Assembly: GCA_002345425.1 (NCBI GenBank) | Contig: DDWA01000019.1 | Span: 1 to 64,000 of the forward strand | DNA: 64,000 nt | Reading direction: 5' to 3' | Origin: Caryophanales bacterium UBA2298 | GTDB taxonomy: Bacteria > Bacillota_I > Bacilli_A > Izemoplasmatales > Hujiaoplasmataceae | Part shown: positions 62,670 through 64,000 of the stretch, piece by piece | Layout of the letters: each line of letters starts with the position of its first letter | How positions within the stretch are numbered: the first letter of the stretch is position 1 | Notes under the pieces: model-generated | Told to the model about the DNA's origin: nothing | Databases searched by the model: none | The model's input: only the letters and a program-made list of their open reading frames with translations | Translations under genes and position numbers: made by a program

Positions 62670-63515
62670 ATGGATAAAATTGGAGTAGCAGTATGCGGAA
62701 ATTCAGGAATTGATTATTTGGTTCATGATAAAGGTATCAGGAAATTTAGATCATTATTAAAAATTGATAATCAAGAATATGAAGATTTTGTGGAAATCAA
62801 TAGTGATGATTTTTATAGCCGATTGGAAAAAAATCCAGATTTGGATATTTCTACATCACAAACTTCTACCGGAAAAATCTTAGAAATGTATGAAGAAATG
62901 AAAGCTTCTGGTTATAACAAATTACTTGTCATAACTATCTCAAAGCAATTAAGCGGTACATATCAAAACGCAGTTTTAGCTGCTAAAATGATTGATATCG
63001 ATGTAGTTGTCTATGATTCTTTCTCTTTGACATACATTGAAGCTTTGATGGCTATGACTGCTAAAAAGATGGCTGATGAAAATAAACCACTTGAAGAAAT
63101 TATCGAACAATTAGATAAAATCAAAGACAATAATCATGTATATATAACGGTTAACACTTTAAAATATCTTATCAAAAACGGAAGATTATCTGGAGTTGCT
63201 GGAGCTTTAGGGTCATTGCTAAAACTAAGACCGTTGTTGCATATAAGCAAAGAAGGAAAAATTGACACTTTAGCCAAAATTAGAACAACAGAAAAAGCAA
63301 GAGAAGAACTTAAACATAGATTTTTGAGTGAGATAAAAGGTAAAAATGTAACTCCTTTTATTGTATATACCAATAATATGGAAGAAATGCTTGATTTAAA
63401 AGATGAATTGGAAAATCATGGATTGAATGACATTTTATTAATCCCATTAACACCAGTTGTCGGCTGTCATGCTGGTCCGGGAACCATGGGGGTAGGATAT
63501 ATTGAAAAAGTATAA
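62670..63515 (+). CDS. DegV-family fatty-acid-binding protein (FakB-like)
   Basis: A 281-residue DegV protein. These bind a fatty acid and present it to the kinase FakA for phosphorylation, letting cells use external fatty acids. Motifs: DLDISTSQTSTGKILEMYEEM and ITISKQLSGTYQNAVLAA (fatty-acid carboxylate binding), the fixed helix LKYLIKNGRLSGVAGALGSLLKLRPLL, and VVGCHAGPGTMGVGYI. It is cotranscribed with a FabT-like regulator and carries a likely FabT operator. FakA is not in this window. Confidence 0.9.
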   Translation: MDKIGVAVCGNSGIDYLVHDKGIRKFRSLLKIDNQEYEDFVEINSDDFYSRLEKNPDLDISTSQTSTGKILEMYEEMKASGYNKLLVITISKQLSGTYQNAVLAAKMIDIDVVVYDSFSLTYIEALMAMTAKKMADENKPLEEIIEQLDKIKDNNHVYITVNTLKYLIKNGRLSGVAGALGSLLKLRPLLHISKEGKIDTLAKIRTTEKAREELKHRFLSEIKGKNVTPFIVYTNNMEEMLDLKDELENHGLNDILLIPLTPVVGCHAGPGTMGVGYIEKV

Positions 63516-63948
63516 TCGACAAGAGGCGAGAGAAATAATTAACGAATTATTAGTCAAAATATTCAATCGTATTTTAGCGATAGAAGGTCAAAATTTAAAA
63601 GATAAAGGTATTAAGCTATCAATGAGTGAGGTTCATGTTCTCGAAGCAATTGAATTGTCTGATGAACCAACAATGTCAAATATATCTAATAGATTGGGAA
63701 TAACGATAGGCTCTTTAACCACAGCTATCAACACTCTTTTTCAAAAAGGCTATGTTTCCAGAGAACGAGATGCAGAAGACAGACGAAAAGTGGTAGTCGG
63801 CTTACTGCCTAAAGCAGTAGAAGTGCTTAACGAACACGATGCTTTTCATAAAGAAATGATTGATTCAATTTTTGACGAGATGGAACTAGAGAAAGATGAA
63901 TTACTAATTGAGTCTTTAGAAAAACTCTCTTCTTATTTCAAAAAATAG
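63502..63948 (+). CDS. fabT: MarR-family regulator, FabT-like
   Basis: A 148-residue winged-helix regulator: IFNRILAIEGQNLKDKGIKLSMSEVHVLEAI, then HTH MSNISNRLGITIGSLTTAINTLFQKGYVSRERDAEDRRKVVV. The start, length and context match FabT, the repressor of fatty acid synthesis genes in streptococci, which uses acyl-ACP as corepressor. It overlaps degV by 14 bases (TTG start at 63502 after GGGGGTAGG). The gene name is by similarity and context. Confidence 0.72.
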   Translation: MKKYNRQEAREIINELLVKIFNRILAIEGQNLKDKGIKLSMSEVHVLEAIELSDEPTMSNISNRLGITIGSLTTAINTLFQKGYVSRERDAEDRRKVVVGLLPKAVEVLNEHDAFHKEMIDSIFDEMELEKDELLIESLEKLSSYFKK

Positions 63949-63962
63949 ATGCAGTGGTAAAA

Positions 63963-63991
63963 AAATAACGGAATTTTCCGTTATTTTTTTT
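63963..63991 (+). terminator. Terminator after the marR/fabT gene
   Basis: AAATAACGGAA (63963-63973) pairs with TTCCGTTATTT (63976-63986), followed by T. Confidence 0.9.
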
Positions 63992-64000
63992 GCTTTAGTC

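Overview
This is a low-GC chromosomal segment with about 57 intact protein genes, one broken insertion sequence and no rRNA or tRNA gene that I could recognise. Genes stop at TGA as well as TAA and TAG, and tryptophan is written TGG, so the standard bacterial code applies. AT-rich codons, GGAGGTGAT-type ribosome binding sites, TTGACA/TATAAT promoters, CIRCE/HrcA heat-shock control, catabolite (cre)-like sites and a Bacillus-like era-recO-glyS-dnaG-rpoD-trmK-nif3 block place it in the Bacillota/Mycoplasmatota branch. A free-living relative of the mollicutes (Izemoplasma or Acholeplasma-like) is my best guess, but it is inference.

Layout. 0-10 kb: a nitrilase-family amidase; a Crp/Fnr regulator and its likely target, a DUF438/hemerythrin/PAS protein, with a diverged second copy near 5 kb; thioredoxin reductase; a PLP-fold/GNAT fusion; an O-antigen-ligase-like membrane protein; a zinc-type CDF exporter. 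10-16 kb: an ECF sigma / anti-sigma / lipoprotein cassette on the minus strand, then an acyltransferase-like membrane protein with an adenylate-forming ligase, and a TetR regulator. 16-19.5 kb: a membrane protein and a decayed IS110 element whose non-coding left part is strongly structured. 19.5-26 kb: a Fic-like protein lacking the catalytic His, lipoate ligase with the complete gcvT-H-PA-PB glycine cleavage system, and CvpA. 26-36 kb: ispG, a half-length PTS enzyme I, a glutamate 2,3-aminomutase, branched-chain aminotransferase, glutamate dehydrogenase with a cre-like site and an attenuator-like leader, and DUF1015-serC-serA. 36-42.5 kb: L33, glucokinase, an MBL hydrolase and hrcA-grpE-dnaK-dnaJ. 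42.5-48.3 kb: a PadR regulator and a JetABC (Wadjet/MksBEF-like) condensin set without JetD. 48-64 kb: housekeeping genes (rsmE, mtaB, rpsU, phoH-ybeY-cdd-era-recO, glyS, dnaG-rpoD-trmK-nif3), a secreted ferritin-like protein, and a FakB-like DegV with a FabT-like MarR regulator.

How parts work together. The most striking signal is a promoter pattern, (A/C)CAATAAA-N13-CCGTATA, found with identical spacing in front of the ECF sigma operon, in front of the lipoprotein gene and 49 kb away in front of the secreted ferritin-like (DUF2202) gene. It suggests a small envelope regulon. The anti-sigma factor and the lipoprotein also appear to share the same extracytoplasmic domain. A second clear circuit is a perfect TGTGA-N6-TCACA operator centred 41.5 bp upstream of the inferred start of the DUF438 transcript, directly after a Crp/Fnr gene whose recognition helix carries the matching RExxxR pattern. 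Metabolically, the central part is dense in glutamate, glycine and serine chemistry. The aminomutase carries the Lys332/Asn369 pair of glutamate 2,3-aminomutases and lies 1.4 kb from glutamate dehydrogenase, so beta-glutamate synthesis is likely.
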